Below are positions 49,944 through 58,672 of a DNA stretch of 64,000 nt, in pieces. Positions within the stretch are counted from its first letter, which is position 1; each line of letters begins with the position of its first letter. The notes beneath the pieces are model-generated. The model was given only the letters and a program-made list of their open reading frames with translations. It was not told the origin of the DNA and did no database searches. The translations under genes and the position numbers were made by a program. Source of the stretch: Actinomadura rupiterrae (GTDB lineage Bacteria > Actinomycetota > Actinomycetes > Streptosporangiales > Streptosporangiaceae); assembly GCF_024172125.1 (NCBI RefSeq), contig NZ_JAMZEA010000008.1:496001-560000 (forward strand), given 5' to 3'.

Positions 49944-51161
49944 ATGGCAATGACTCTCCAGAAGGCGGGCGCGCGGCCGGACGTCGGGCGCGGCGTCGTC
50001 CTGCTGCTCGCGCTGACCTGCGGCATCGCCGTCGGGAACGTCTACTTCCCGCAGGCGATCAGCCCGTCGATCGCGTCCGGGCTGGGCGTCTCGCCGGACA
50101 CCGCCGCGCTCGCCGTGACGGCGACGCAGTTCGGCTACGCGGCGGGGATCTTCCTGCTGGTGCCGCTCGGCGACCGCGTCCCGCACCGGCGGCTGGTCGT
50201 GGCGCTGCTCGCGCTCACCGGCCTCGGCCTGCTCGCGGCCGGCGCGGCGCCGGGGACGGCGCCGCTCGTCGCCGCGTCCGCGTTCGTCGGCGCGGTCACG
50301 GTCATCGCGCCGATCCTCGGGCCGATGGCGGCGGGCCTCGTCCCGGCCGACCGGCGCGGGATGACCAGCGGGATCCTGCTCGGCGGATCGATCGGCGGCA
50401 TGCTGCTGTCCCGGACGCTCGGCGGGTTCGTCGGCGAGTGGCTCGGCTGGCGCGCGCCGTACCTGGCGATGGCCGCCCTGACGCTCGTGTCGGCGCTGGT
50501 CCTGGCGCGCGTCCTGCCGGAAACGCGTCCGGCGTCTCGCGACCGCTACCCCGCACTGCTGGCCGCGTCGCTCCGGCTGCTGCGGACCGAGCCCGAGCTG
50601 CGCCGGTCCTGCTTCTACCAGGCGGCGGTCTTCGGCGGGTTCTCGGCGGCCTGGACGGGCGTCGCGCTGCTGCTGACCGGCCCCGCCTACGGCCTGACGA
50701 CGCGGGCGGTCGGGATGCTCGCGCTGGTCAACGCCGCGACGATGGTCTGCACGCCGTTCGCCGGACGCCTCGCCGACCGGCGCGGCCCGGACGTGGTCAA
50801 CCGGCTCAGCATGCTCGCGGTCGTCGCGTCCGCGCTGGTCCTCGCGGCGGGAACGCTCGGCGGGCCGATCGGGTTCGCCGGTCTCGTCGCCGGGTTCCTC
50901 GTGCTGGACGTCGCGATGCAGTCCGGCATGGTCGCCAACCAGGTCCGCATATACGCGCTGCGCGACTCCGAGCGCAGCCGCCTCAACACGGCCTACATGA
51001 CCTGCGCGTACCTCGGCGGCAGCGTCGGTTCGTGGCTCGGCGCGCACGCTTTCGAGCGGTTCGGCTGGAACGGCGTGTGCGCGCTGGTCGCGGCCCTGGC
51101 CGTCGCCACTCTGGCCAGGGCCGCGCGCGCGGAGCGCCGTCCGGTCAACGGGACCGCTTGA
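49944..51161 (+). CDS. MFS transporter
   Basis: This 405-residue, about 12-TM protein has GIAVGNVYFPQAISPSIASG in TM1, LLVPLGDRVPHRRLVVALLA (motif A) and GRLADRRGPDVVNRL. It resembles the YnfM/arabinose-efflux-like MFS group. The start is ATG 49944 or ATG 49950. It is divergent from the ArsR gene, and its 3' end overlaps the convergent DHA2 exporter by 17 nt. Confidence 0.88.
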   Translation: MAMTLQKAGARPDVGRGVVLLLALTCGIAVGNVYFPQAISPSIASGLGVSPDTAALAVTATQFGYAAGIFLLVPLGDRVPHRRLVVALLALTGLGLLAAGAAPGTAPLVAASAFVGAVTVIAPILGPMAAGLVPADRRGMTSGILLGGSIGGMLLSRTLGGFVGEWLGWRAPYLAMAALTLVSALVLARVLPETRPASRDRYPALLAASLRLLRTEPELRRSCFYQAAVFGGFSAAWTGVALLLTGPAYGLTTRAVGMLALVNAATMVCTPFAGRLADRRGPDVVNRLSMLAVVASALVLAAGTLGGPIGFAGLVAGFLVLDVAMQSGMVANQVRIYALRDSERSRLNTAYMTCAYLGGSVGSWLGAHAFERFGWNGVCALVAALAVATLARAARAERRPVNGTA

Positions 51162-52602
51162 GGAACCCGGCGGCCAGGACGGCCCCGGCGACCACCAGCG
51201 CCGCGTTCACGCCGATCGCGACGCGCAGGCCGGGCAGCACGCCGCCCGACGAGCTCGCGACCACGACCGCGCTCATGATCGGGGTGCCGAGCGTGATGCC
51301 GATCTGCTGGGTCATCGTGGCCACGCCGGTCGCGCGGCCCTGGTCGGCGTCGTCCAGGCCGGACGTCGCGGTGACCATGAACGCGACGATCACCAGCATG
51401 TTGCCGACGCCGCCGACGAAGGTGGCGGCGAGCAGCAGCGCGATCCAGGCGTGCGAGGTGCCGAGCGCGACGAGGGTCGCGGTCGCCGCCGCCTGGACGA
51501 GGCCGCCGGTGAGGATGGTGGCGCGGGTGCCGAACCGTCCGACGACGCGTCCGCCGAGGGTGCCGCCGAGGACGGTGCCGAGCCCGAGGACGCCGAACGC
51601 CAGGCCGGTGGCGAGCGGCGAGTAGCCGAGCACCTTCTGCAGGTAGAGCGTGAGCAGGAAGACCAGCGAGGTCTCGGTCACGAACGCGATGAGCCCGGCG
51701 GTGTTGCCCCAGACGACCGTCCGGCGGCGGAGCAGCGCGGTCGGGACGAGCGGCTGCGCGGCGCGCTTCTCGACGAACCAGAACGCGACGACCAGGACGG
51801 CGCCGGCGGCGAGCGCGAGCAGCGTGAGCGGGGAGGTCCAGCCGTGCTCGCCGGCGCGGGTCAGGCCGAACACGAGCAGCAGCAGGCCGCCGGTGACCGA
51901 GACCGCGCCCGGGACGTCCAGCCGGGCCCGGACGCGCGGCGCCGCGTCGGTGATCATCCGGGGTGCGAGCGCGACCACCAGCGCGGCGACCGGGACGTTG
52001 ATCAGGAACGCCCAGCGCCAGGACAGCAGGCTGGTCAGCAGGCCGCCGAGGATCGCGCCGGCGGTGAAGCCCGCCGACATCAGCGCGCCGTTCAGGCCGA
52101 GCGCCCGCTCGCGCAGCGGCCCCTCGCGGAACGCGGTGGTCAGCAGCGCGAGCCCGGCCGGGGTGACGGCGGCGGTCGCCAGGCCCTGCGCGACGCGCGC
52201 GGCCAGCAGCATCTCCGGCCCGGTCGCGAGCCCGCCGACCAGCGAGGACACGCCGAGCACGGCCATCCCGCCGATGAACAGCCGCTTGCGTCCGGCGAGG
52301 TCGGCGAGGCGGCCGAACAGCAGCGTGAACCCGGCGGCGGCGAGCGCGAACGCGGTGGCGACCCACTGCAGGTTCGCCACCGAGAAGCCGAGGCCCGCGC
52401 CGACCTCGGGCAGCGCGACGTTCAGGATCGAGAAGTCGACGGCGACCATGAACTGCGCGCCGAGCAGCAGCGTGAGCAGCAGCCGCTGCCGCCCGGTCAT
52501 GCGGTCGGGCGGCGCGGCGGTGCGCGCGGGCGAGGTGAGCGCGGGTGAGTGGTGCGCGGGTGAGGTGTGCGCGGGTGAGGGGGCGGACGTGGACGCGGCC
52601 AT
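51145..52602 (-). CDS. DHA2-family MFS transporter with repetitive N-terminus
   Basis: This 485-residue, 14-TM exporter has VAVDFSILNVALPEVGAGLG in TM1, GRLADLAGRKRLFIGG (motif A) and ARVAQGLATAAVTPAGLALL. The N-terminus is a repeated Ser-Pro-Ala stretch (SPAHTSPAHHSPALTSPAR) encoded by 15-18 bp DNA repeats at about 52525-52578. ATG 52602 follows GGAGG. It is divergent from a TetR gene that probably represses it. Confidence 0.9.
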   Translation of the reverse strand: MAASTSAPSPAHTSPAHHSPALTSPARTAAPPDRMTGRQRLLLTLLLGAQFMVAVDFSILNVALPEVGAGLGFSVANLQWVATAFALAAAGFTLLFGRLADLAGRKRLFIGGMAVLGVSSLVGGLATGPEMLLAARVAQGLATAAVTPAGLALLTTAFREGPLRERALGLNGALMSAGFTAGAILGGLLTSLLSWRWAFLINVPVAALVVALAPRMITDAAPRVRARLDVPGAVSVTGGLLLLVFGLTRAGEHGWTSPLTLLALAAGAVLVVAFWFVEKRAAQPLVPTALLRRRTVVWGNTAGLIAFVTETSLVFLLTLYLQKVLGYSPLATGLAFGVLGLGTVLGGTLGGRVVGRFGTRATILTGGLVQAAATATLVALGTSHAWIALLLAATFVGGVGNMLVIVAFMVTATSGLDDADQGRATGVATMTQQIGITLGTPIMSAVVVASSSGGVLPGLRVAIGVNAALVVAGAVLAAGFLKRSR

Positions 52603-52618
52603 GGAAGCCTCCAGCAGT

Positions 52619-52640
52619 TAACGGTTCTGTAGTTCCGTTA
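52619..52640. promoter_or_regulatory. Operator-like inverted repeat between MFS and TetR genes
   Basis: TAACGG (52619-52624) and CCGTTA (52635-52640) form an inverted repeat with a 10-bp spacer just upstream of the MFS start, a typical TetR operator layout. Confidence 0.6.
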
Positions 52641-52693
52641 GGATGGGCTCGACGGTACCACCCGCCGCGCCTAAATGGAACTGGAGACCCGTT

Positions 52694-53356
52694 ATGCCGC
52701 AGAACGTGCCCGAGACGGAGTCCGCGCCGGAGGAGGAGACCGCGCCTGGCACGGTGCGTCCTGGTGGACGGACCGCCCGGGTGCGCGCCGCCGTGCTGCG
52801 CGCCGCCGAGGACGCGCTGATCGAGTGCGGTTTCGACGGCATCGACCTGGCGGAGATCGCGCGCCGCGCCGAGGTCGGCAAGACGACCGTGTACCGGCGC
52901 TGGGGCAGTCCGCGCGTGCTGGTCGCCGACCTGCTGGAGGGCATGGCCGAGCAGTCCGTCGCGCGCGCCGACACCGGCTCCCTGGACGGCGACCTGCGCG
53001 AGAACGCCCGGCTGGTCGTCGCGACGCTCACCGACGAGCGGCAGGGCGCGCTGTTCAAGGCCGTGATCGCCGCCGCGACCGGCGACGAGCGCACCGCCGA
53101 GGCGCTGCACCGCTTCTACGCCGCCCGGATCGCGGAGTGGGCGCCGTGCGTGACGCAGGCCGTCGAGCGCGGCGAGGTCCCCGAGGGGACGGACGCCGCC
53201 GAGGTGATCCGCGCGGTGTCCGCGCCGGTGTACTACCGCTTCCTGGCCAGCGGCGATCCGCTGGACGAGGCGGTCGCCGACCGGGCCGCGCACGCCGCGT
53301 GCTGTGCCGCGCGGGCAGGAGTGTATGTCGATCCTAAATTTAGGCTTGCAGATTAA
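52694..53356 (+). CDS. TetR-family transcriptional regulator
   Basis: This 220-residue protein has TetR_N (VLRAAEDALIECGFDGIDLA, then VGKTTVYRRWGSPRVL) and a TetR_C_11-like domain. ATG 52694 follows GGAG. It is divergent from the DHA2 exporter, with an inverted repeat between them. A perfect 12-bp palindrome (CCTAAATTTAGG) lies over its last codons. Confidence 0.9.
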   Translation: MPQNVPETESAPEEETAPGTVRPGGRTARVRAAVLRAAEDALIECGFDGIDLAEIARRAEVGKTTVYRRWGSPRVLVADLLEGMAEQSVARADTGSLDGDLRENARLVVATLTDERQGALFKAVIAAATGDERTAEALHRFYAARIAEWAPCVTQAVERGEVPEGTDAAEVIRAVSAPVYYRFLASGDPLDEAVADRAAHAACCAARAGVYVDPKFRLAD

Positions 53357-53371
53357 TTAGGTCTGACCTAA
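53333..53371. promoter_or_regulatory. Two palindromes upstream of the mca-like gene
   Basis: CCTAAATTTAGG (53333-53344) and TTAGGTCTGACCTAA (53357-53371) are perfect palindromes 13 bp apart. The second ends 10 bp before ATG 53382, so a bound protein would block transcription or translation initiation. Confidence 0.65.
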
Positions 53372-53381
53372 TGTTTCGCCC

Positions 53382-54239
53382 ATGACGTTGCGACTGATGA
53401 CCGTGCACGCCCATCCCGACGACGAGTCCAGCAAGGGCGCGGCGACGCTGGCCAGGTACGCGGCCGAGGGGGCCGAGGTGCTGGTCGTGACCTGCACGGG
53501 CGGCGAGCGCGGCGACGTCCTCAATCCTGGGATGGACCGTCCGGGGGTCCGGGAGAGACTGGCCGAGATCCGGCGCGCGGAGATGGACGCGGCGCGGACG
53601 ATCCTGGGCGTCCAGCAGCGTTTCCTAGGGTTCGTCGACTCCGGCTTGCCCGCGCCTGGCGAAGCGCTCCCGGACGGCTGTTTCGCCCTCGCGCCGATGG
53701 ACGAGCCCGTAGCGCGCCTTGTCGGCGAAATCCGTGCGTTCCGTCCGCACGTGGTTGTGACCTATGACGAGACCGGTGGTTATCCGCATCCCGACCACGT
53801 GCGCACGCACGAGGTGACCGTCGCGGCGTTCGACGCAGCGGGTGACGCCGACCGTTTCCCCGAGGCGGGCGAGCCGTGGCAGCCGCTCAAGCTCTACTAC
53901 CACGGCGCCTTGTCGAAGGCGTGGTTCCAGGCGCTCCACGATGGGATGACCGCGCGCGGCCTGCCGTCGCCTATGGCGGACGTCCTGAAGGAGTTCCCCG
54001 ACGACGTCCCGGCACCTGAGTTCACTACGCGCGTCCAGTGCGCGGAGTACTTCGCCACCAGGGACAAGGCGTTGCTCGCGCACGCTACGCAGATCGATCC
54101 GAACGGCGGATTCATGCTGCACGACCGCGACGTGGAGCGCGACGTATGGCCGACCGAGGATTACTACCTGGCGAAGGCGCACATCCCTGTCACGCTCCCC
54201 GAAGACGACCTGTTCGCAGGCATCCCTAAAGGAGAGTGA
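53382..54239 (+). CDS. mca: Mycothiol S-conjugate amidase
   Basis: This 285-residue PIG-L/LmbE-family zinc amidase has HAHPDDESSKGAATLARYAA (zinc motif HPDDE at 11-15), TCTGGERGDVLNP, LGFVDSGLP and the second zinc block GGYPHPDHVRTHE. The DVLNPGMD and ESSKG features fit Mca rather than MshB. Mca cleaves mycothiol S-conjugates to give mercapturic acids, detoxifying electrophiles and antibiotics. The length is normal (about 285-290). It follows a TetR gene with strong palindromes at its promoter. Confidence 0.88.
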   Translation: MTLRLMTVHAHPDDESSKGAATLARYAAEGAEVLVVTCTGGERGDVLNPGMDRPGVRERLAEIRRAEMDAARTILGVQQRFLGFVDSGLPAPGEALPDGCFALAPMDEPVARLVGEIRAFRPHVVVTYDETGGYPHPDHVRTHEVTVAAFDAAGDADRFPEAGEPWQPLKLYYHGALSKAWFQALHDGMTARGLPSPMADVLKEFPDDVPAPEFTTRVQCAEYFATRDKALLAHATQIDPNGGFMLHDRDVERDVWPTEDYYLAKAHIPVTLPEDDLFAGIPKGE

Positions 54240-54996
54240 CCGGTAGCAGTTCGGGGCGTTTGGCGCTGCGGCCGTCCGCGGACGAGCGGCCCCGGATCCG
54301 CCGCCACACCCACGGGCTGAGGAACGTCGCGGCCCAGGTCAGCTCGGTTCCGGCGCGCCGCCACGCCGGGACGGCCGGCAGCGGCGGCAGCGGGTCCGAC
54401 CAGCTCGCGTCGCTGTCGGGCAGGTTCAGCGCGTGCGCGACGGCGGCCGCGATCCGCGCGTGCCCGAGCGGCGACGCGTGGATGCGGTCCGGGTTCCAGA
54501 TCCGGGGATCGGTGACGACCGGGTGCCCCCAGGTGTCCACGAGGACGGCGCCGTGCCGCTCGGCCATCGCGCGGATCCGGTCGTTGAACGCCATCACCCT
54601 CGGCCGCAGCCGCGCGACCAGCGGCGCGATCGTGCCGACGTCCGGGAAGGTGAAGGCGACCACGGTCGCGCCGGACGCCGCGAACGCTCCGATCATCGCG
54701 TCCAGGTCGGCGGCGACCGCGTCCGCGTCGCAGCCCGGCCTGATCAGGTCGTTCATCCCGGCCATGACGGTGACGAGATCCGGGTTCAGGGCGAGTGCCG
54801 CGTCCGTCTGGCCTGCACGGATCGCGCCCGCGAGTTTCCCCCGGACGGCCAGGTTCGCGTACCGGAACCCCGGCTCGGCGGTGGCCAGCTTCTCGGCGAG
54901 GCGGTCGGCCCAGCCCCGGTAGCCGGACGCCTCGTCGCCGTCCATCAGCCCTTCGGTCTGGCTGTCGCCGACCGCGACATAACGCAGATATCCCAC
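54226..54996 (-). CDS. SGNH-hydrolase-type esterase
   Basis: This 256-residue SGNH/GDSL hydrolase has block I AVGDSQTEG (catalytic Ser), a Gly in block II (NLAVRGKLAG), block III AGMNDL (Asn) and block V DRIHASPLGHARIA (Asp/His). GTG 54996 follows GGTGGAG. No signal peptide is seen, so it is likely cytoplasmic. Its 3' end overlaps mca convergently by 14 nt, and it starts 2 nt after the PadR stop, suggesting a PadR-SGNH operon. Confidence 0.88.
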   Translation of the reverse strand: MGYLRYVAVGDSQTEGLMDGDEASGYRGWADRLAEKLATAEPGFRYANLAVRGKLAGAIRAGQTDAALALNPDLVTVMAGMNDLIRPGCDADAVAADLDAMIGAFAASGATVVAFTFPDVGTIAPLVARLRPRVMAFNDRIRAMAERHGAVLVDTWGHPVVTDPRIWNPDRIHASPLGHARIAAAVAHALNLPDSDASWSDPLPPLPAVPAWRRAGTELTWAATFLSPWVWRRIRGRSSADGRSAKRPELLPVTLL

Positions 54997-54998
54997 GA

Positions 54999-55562
54999 CT
55001 ACTCCACCCGGCTCCGGCGTGCTTCCAGGACGGCGAGCGCCAGCTCGCCCCAGCGCAGGTTCTCCCGCTCGAACTCCAGCCCGCGCATCAGCGTCAGGTA
55101 CGGGCCGACGCGCTCCGCCTCGGCGAGGTGCTCGGCCTCGGTCCGGCCGGCGAGCAGCCGCGCGCGCAGCCGCTCGAACCGCGCGATCTTCGCCTCGGCC
55201 CACAGCATCCGCTCCCGGACGGCCTCCATCACGGCCTCGGCGTCGCCGCCGTCCACCGCCTGCACCTTGACCATCAGCTCGTCCCGGATCGCACCCGGCT
55301 TCGGCGGTGCGGCGGTGAACTCGCGCAGCGCGCGCCGTCCCTCCTCGGTGAGCGAGAACAGCCGCTTGTTGGGCCGCCGCTCCTGCTCGACGACCCGCGC
55401 CTCGATCAGGCCCTCGCCCGACATCCGCTCCAGCTCGCGGTAGAGCTGCTGCGGCGTGGCCATCCAGAAGTTGGCGACACCGGCGTCGAAGTTCTTGGCC
55501 AGGTCGTACCCGGAGGCCTCGCCGTCCAAGAGGGCGGCCAGCACCGCGTTGCGCAACGACAT
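54999..55562 (-). CDS. PadR-family regulator
   Basis: This 187-residue protein has a PadR winged helix (LAALLDGEASGYDLAKNFDA, then ATPQQLYRELERMSGEGLIE), a wing strand (RRPNKRLFSLTEEGRRAL) and a Vir_act_alpha_C-like C-terminal helix bundle. It directly precedes the SGNH hydrolase gene in the same direction and is divergent from an aldo/keto reductase. It likely regulates one or both. Confidence 0.9.
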   Translation of the reverse strand: MSLRNAVLAALLDGEASGYDLAKNFDAGVANFWMATPQQLYRELERMSGEGLIEARVVEQERRPNKRLFSLTEEGRRALREFTAAPPKPGAIRDELMVKVQAVDGGDAEAVMEAVRERMLWAEAKIARFERLRARLLAGRTEAEHLAEAERVGPYLTLMRGLEFERENLRWGELALAVLEARRSRVE

Positions 55563-55671
55563 GGCTAGAGCGTACCCCAGTGATTAATCAATTTGTTGAC
55601 TATAAGGAGATCATCCGGCGCCCGTCCGGGCATGATTGAACGGGCCACCACTGCGAAGGGTTGATGCTGAG

Positions 55672-56544
55672 ATGACCGAGAACACCACCGCCCGCCCCGC
55701 CGACGCGTCCGGGACCTTCGCCATCGGCGGGGACCTGCCGGTCAACCGGCTCGGCTACGGCGCGATGCGGATCACCGGGCGCGGCGTCTGGGGCGACCCC
55801 GCCGACCCGGACGAGGCGCTCCGCGTCCTGCGCCGCGCCGCCGAGCTGGGCGTGAACTTCATCGACACGGCCGACTCGTACGGCCCGTTCGTCAGCGAGC
55901 AGCTGATCCGCAAGGCCCTGCACCCGTACCCGGACGACCTGGTCATCGCGACCAAGGGCGGCCTCACCCGTTCCGGCCCGGACGACTGGCGTCCCGTCGG
56001 ACGTCCGGAATACTTGCGCCAGCAGACCGAGCTGAGCCTGCGCCACCTCGGCGTCGAGCGCATCGACCTCTACCAGCTGCACCGCATCGACCCGAAGGTG
56101 CCGGTCGAGGAGTCGCTCGGCGAGCTGGCGCTGCTCCGCGACGAGGGCAAGATCCGGCACATCGGGCTGTCCGAGGTCAGCGTGGACGAGCTGAAGCGCG
56201 CCCGCGAGACCACCGAGATCGCGTCCGTCCAGAACCTCTACAACCTGGCGAACCGCAAGTCCGAGGACGTCCTGGACTACGCCGAGGCCGAGGGCATCGC
56301 GTTCATCCCGTGGTTCCCGATCGCGGTCGGCGAGCTGGCGCGTCCGGGCGGGCCGCTCGACGGCCTCGCCAAGGAGCACGGCTCCACCCCGGGCCAGCTC
56401 GCGCTCGCCTGGCTGCTGCGGCGCTCGCCGGTGATGCTGCCGATCCCCGGCACGTCCCGCGTCGCGCACCTGGAGGAGAACCTCGCCGCGGCCGAGATCA
56501 CGCTCACCGACGCGGAGTTCGAGGCGCTCTCCAACGCGGTCTGA
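55672..56544 (+). CDS. Aldo/keto reductase
   Basis: This 290-residue AKR has the tetrad D and Y in FIDTADSYGP, K in IATKGGL and H in YQLHRID, plus IGLSEVS and IPGTSRVAHLEEN for NADPH. ATG 55672 is used. It is divergent from PadR, with about 110 bp of AT-containing promoter DNA. The substrate is unknown. Confidence 0.92.
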   Translation: MTENTTARPADASGTFAIGGDLPVNRLGYGAMRITGRGVWGDPADPDEALRVLRRAAELGVNFIDTADSYGPFVSEQLIRKALHPYPDDLVIATKGGLTRSGPDDWRPVGRPEYLRQQTELSLRHLGVERIDLYQLHRIDPKVPVEESLGELALLRDEGKIRHIGLSEVSVDELKRARETTEIASVQNLYNLANRKSEDVLDYAEAEGIAFIPWFPIAVGELARPGGPLDGLAKEHGSTPGQLALAWLLRRSPVMLPIPGTSRVAHLEENLAAAEITLTDAEFEALSNAV

Positions 56545-56566
56545 CCGCCTCGCCCGGCCGCCGCGG

Positions 56567-58672
56567 TCAGTGGCCGGGGAACGTCCAGATCTTGGTGACA
56601 CCGGTGCGGCCGCCGCTGGCGAAGGACTGGCCGTCCGGGCTGAACGTCACGCACTCGACCTGCTTCGGGTCGGCGGTCACCGACGCGACCTGCCGGGCGG
56701 TCGGGACGTGCCAGAGGCAGACCAGGCCGTCCTCGGCGCCGCTCGCGAGCACCTTGCCGTCCGGGCTGAACGCGAGCGTGGTGATCTGCCCCTTGTGCCC
56801 GCCTTCGAGCTTCGTGCTGCCGTGGTCGTCCGGCGGGCCGAGGTAGATCGTGTAGTCGCCGGTCGAGTTGGAGGACGCCATGGTCGAGCCGGACGGGCCG
56901 ACCGCCACGACCGGGGCGCCGATCTGGGTGACCGCGCTCGGCACGCCGAGCGTGGCGCCCTTGACCGGCGCGTCCGCCACCCGGGTCCGCTTGACCGCGC
57001 CCTCGCCGAGCAGGACGTCCCGCCCGTCCGCGCTGAACAGCAGGACGCTCTGGGTGCTGCGGGCGTAGTTCGGGACGGTCTTGACGGTCTTCTTCGCGGA
57101 GACGTCCCAGACCTGGAGCGAGTTGTCCTGGCCGATGTAGGCGAGCAGCCGCCCGTCCGGGCTGAGCGCGACCGACTGCACCCGCGTCCCGGACGGGAGG
57201 GTGCCGATCGCCTTCCCGGTCAGGACGTCGCGGATCGTGAACGTGCCGCTCCGGGTGCCGGCCGCCGCGATCCGGCCGTCCGCGCTGAGCGTGTAGGGCC
57301 GCTCCCAGCCGTCGAAGTCCAGCTCGGCGACCTTGCCCTGCCCGGTCGCGAGGTCCCAGTTCCAGAGCGCCTCGAACCCGAGGCCGGACAGCCGCTTGCC
57401 GTCCGCGCTGAAGGCGAGCTGGAACATGTCGACGGCGGTGTTCGGCAGCGTGGTCGGGACGGGCGTCCCGAGCGGCGTCGCCGGAACGTCGCCCTGCCCG
57501 GCCGAACCGCTCTCCGGCCACAGCAGGACCCCCGCCGTCCCGCCCAGAACCGCGACCGCCGCAGCCGCACCGCCCCCGATCAGCAACGCCCGCCGAGACG
57601 GCCCGCCAGAACCGCGCGGCGACGTCACCGCCGGAACCCCACCCCCCGGCACCGTCCCCAGCTGCCCTGGAAACCCGAGCTGCCCGCCATGCCCGTGAGG
57701 CGCGCCCTGCGCCGCTTGCGGGCCCGGCGCTGCGGCATGCGCGCCGGGCGCTGCGGCTTGCGGGCTTAGCGCTGCGGCTTGCGCACCCGGGGCGGCGGCG
57801 TGCGCGCCAAGGGGTGCGGCTTGCGGATTGTCGGGGGCGAACTGCGGGGCGTGGGGCGTTGCGGCGGGGAGTTGCGGGGTGGTCAGGCGGGTGATCAGGT
57901 CGGGGACGGTCGGGCGCTGCGCCGGGTCCTTGGCGACGCAGGCGGCGACGATGTCGCGCAGGTCGTCGGTCAGGCCGTCCAGGGTGGGCTCGCCGTCGGT
58001 GATCCGGTGGACGATCGCGGGGATCGTCGGGGCGTCGAACGGGCCGCGTCCGGTGGCGGTGTAGGCGAGCAGGCAGCCGAGCGAGAAGACGTCGCCGGGC
58101 GGGCCGGTCTCCTCGGCGCACACCTGCTCGGGCGACATGAACGAGAACGTCCCGACGACGACGCCCGCCGAGGTCAGGGACGTGGCGTCGGCGGCGCGCG
58201 CGATGCCGAAGTCGATGATCCGCGGGCCGTCCGACGACATGATCACGTTGCCGGGCTTCAGGTCGCGGTGCACCAGCCCGCTCTCGTGGATCGCCTTCAG
58301 CCCCTCGGCGATGGCGGCGCCGGCGCGGCGGACCTCGCCCGGCGGCAGCGGGCCCTGCCGGACGACGACCTGGCGCAGCGACGGGCCGGGCACGAACGCG
58401 GTGACCATCCACGGCGACTCGGCGTCCGGGTCGGCGTCCACGACCTGCGCGGTGTGGAACCCGCCGACCTTCCGGGCCGCCTCGATCTCCCGCGCGAACC
58501 GCGACCGGAACTGCGGGTCGGTCGCGAACTCGGCGCGGATCAGCTTGACCGCGACGAGCCGCCCGCCGGGCGAGACGCCGCGGAACACCTCGCCCATGCC
58601 GCCGGCGCCGAGCCGTCCGTCCAGCCGGTACGGGCCGACCTGGCGCGGGTCGTCGGGACGCAGCGGCTCCAT
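56567..58672 (-). CDS. Membrane Ser/Thr protein kinase with C-terminal WD40 domain (copy 1)
   Basis: This 701-residue protein has an N-terminal Hanks kinase: glycine loop LGAGGMGEVF (21-30), K43 (AVKLI), HRDLKPGN, DFGIARA and SPEQV. An Ala/Pro/Gly-rich linker and one TM helix (ALLIGGGAAAAVAVLGGTAG) follow, then an extracytoplasmic WD40/propeller region with repeated SPDGR and SADGR blocks. Such kinases sense via the propeller and phosphorylate Ser/Thr of cytoplasmic targets. Its ATG overlaps the stop of copy 2 by 1 nt (TGATG), forming an operon. Confidence 0.9.
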   Translation of the reverse strand: MEPLRPDDPRQVGPYRLDGRLGAGGMGEVFRGVSPGGRLVAVKLIRAEFATDPQFRSRFAREIEAARKVGGFHTAQVVDADPDAESPWMVTAFVPGPSLRQVVVRQGPLPPGEVRRAGAAIAEGLKAIHESGLVHRDLKPGNVIMSSDGPRIIDFGIARAADATSLTSAGVVVGTFSFMSPEQVCAEETGPPGDVFSLGCLLAYTATGRGPFDAPTIPAIVHRITDGEPTLDGLTDDLRDIVAACVAKDPAQRPTVPDLITRLTTPQLPAATPHAPQFAPDNPQAAPLGAHAAAPGAQAAALSPQAAAPGAHAAAPGPQAAQGAPHGHGGQLGFPGQLGTVPGGGVPAVTSPRGSGGPSRRALLIGGGAAAAVAVLGGTAGVLLWPESGSAGQGDVPATPLGTPVPTTLPNTAVDMFQLAFSADGKRLSGLGFEALWNWDLATGQGKVAELDFDGWERPYTLSADGRIAAAGTRSGTFTIRDVLTGKAIGTLPSGTRVQSVALSPDGRLLAYIGQDNSLQVWDVSAKKTVKTVPNYARSTQSVLLFSADGRDVLLGEGAVKRTRVADAPVKGATLGVPSAVTQIGAPVVAVGPSGSTMASSNSTGDYTIYLGPPDDHGSTKLEGGHKGQITTLAFSPDGKVLASGAEDGLVCLWHVPTARQVASVTADPKQVECVTFSPDGQSFASGGRTGVTKIWTFPGH

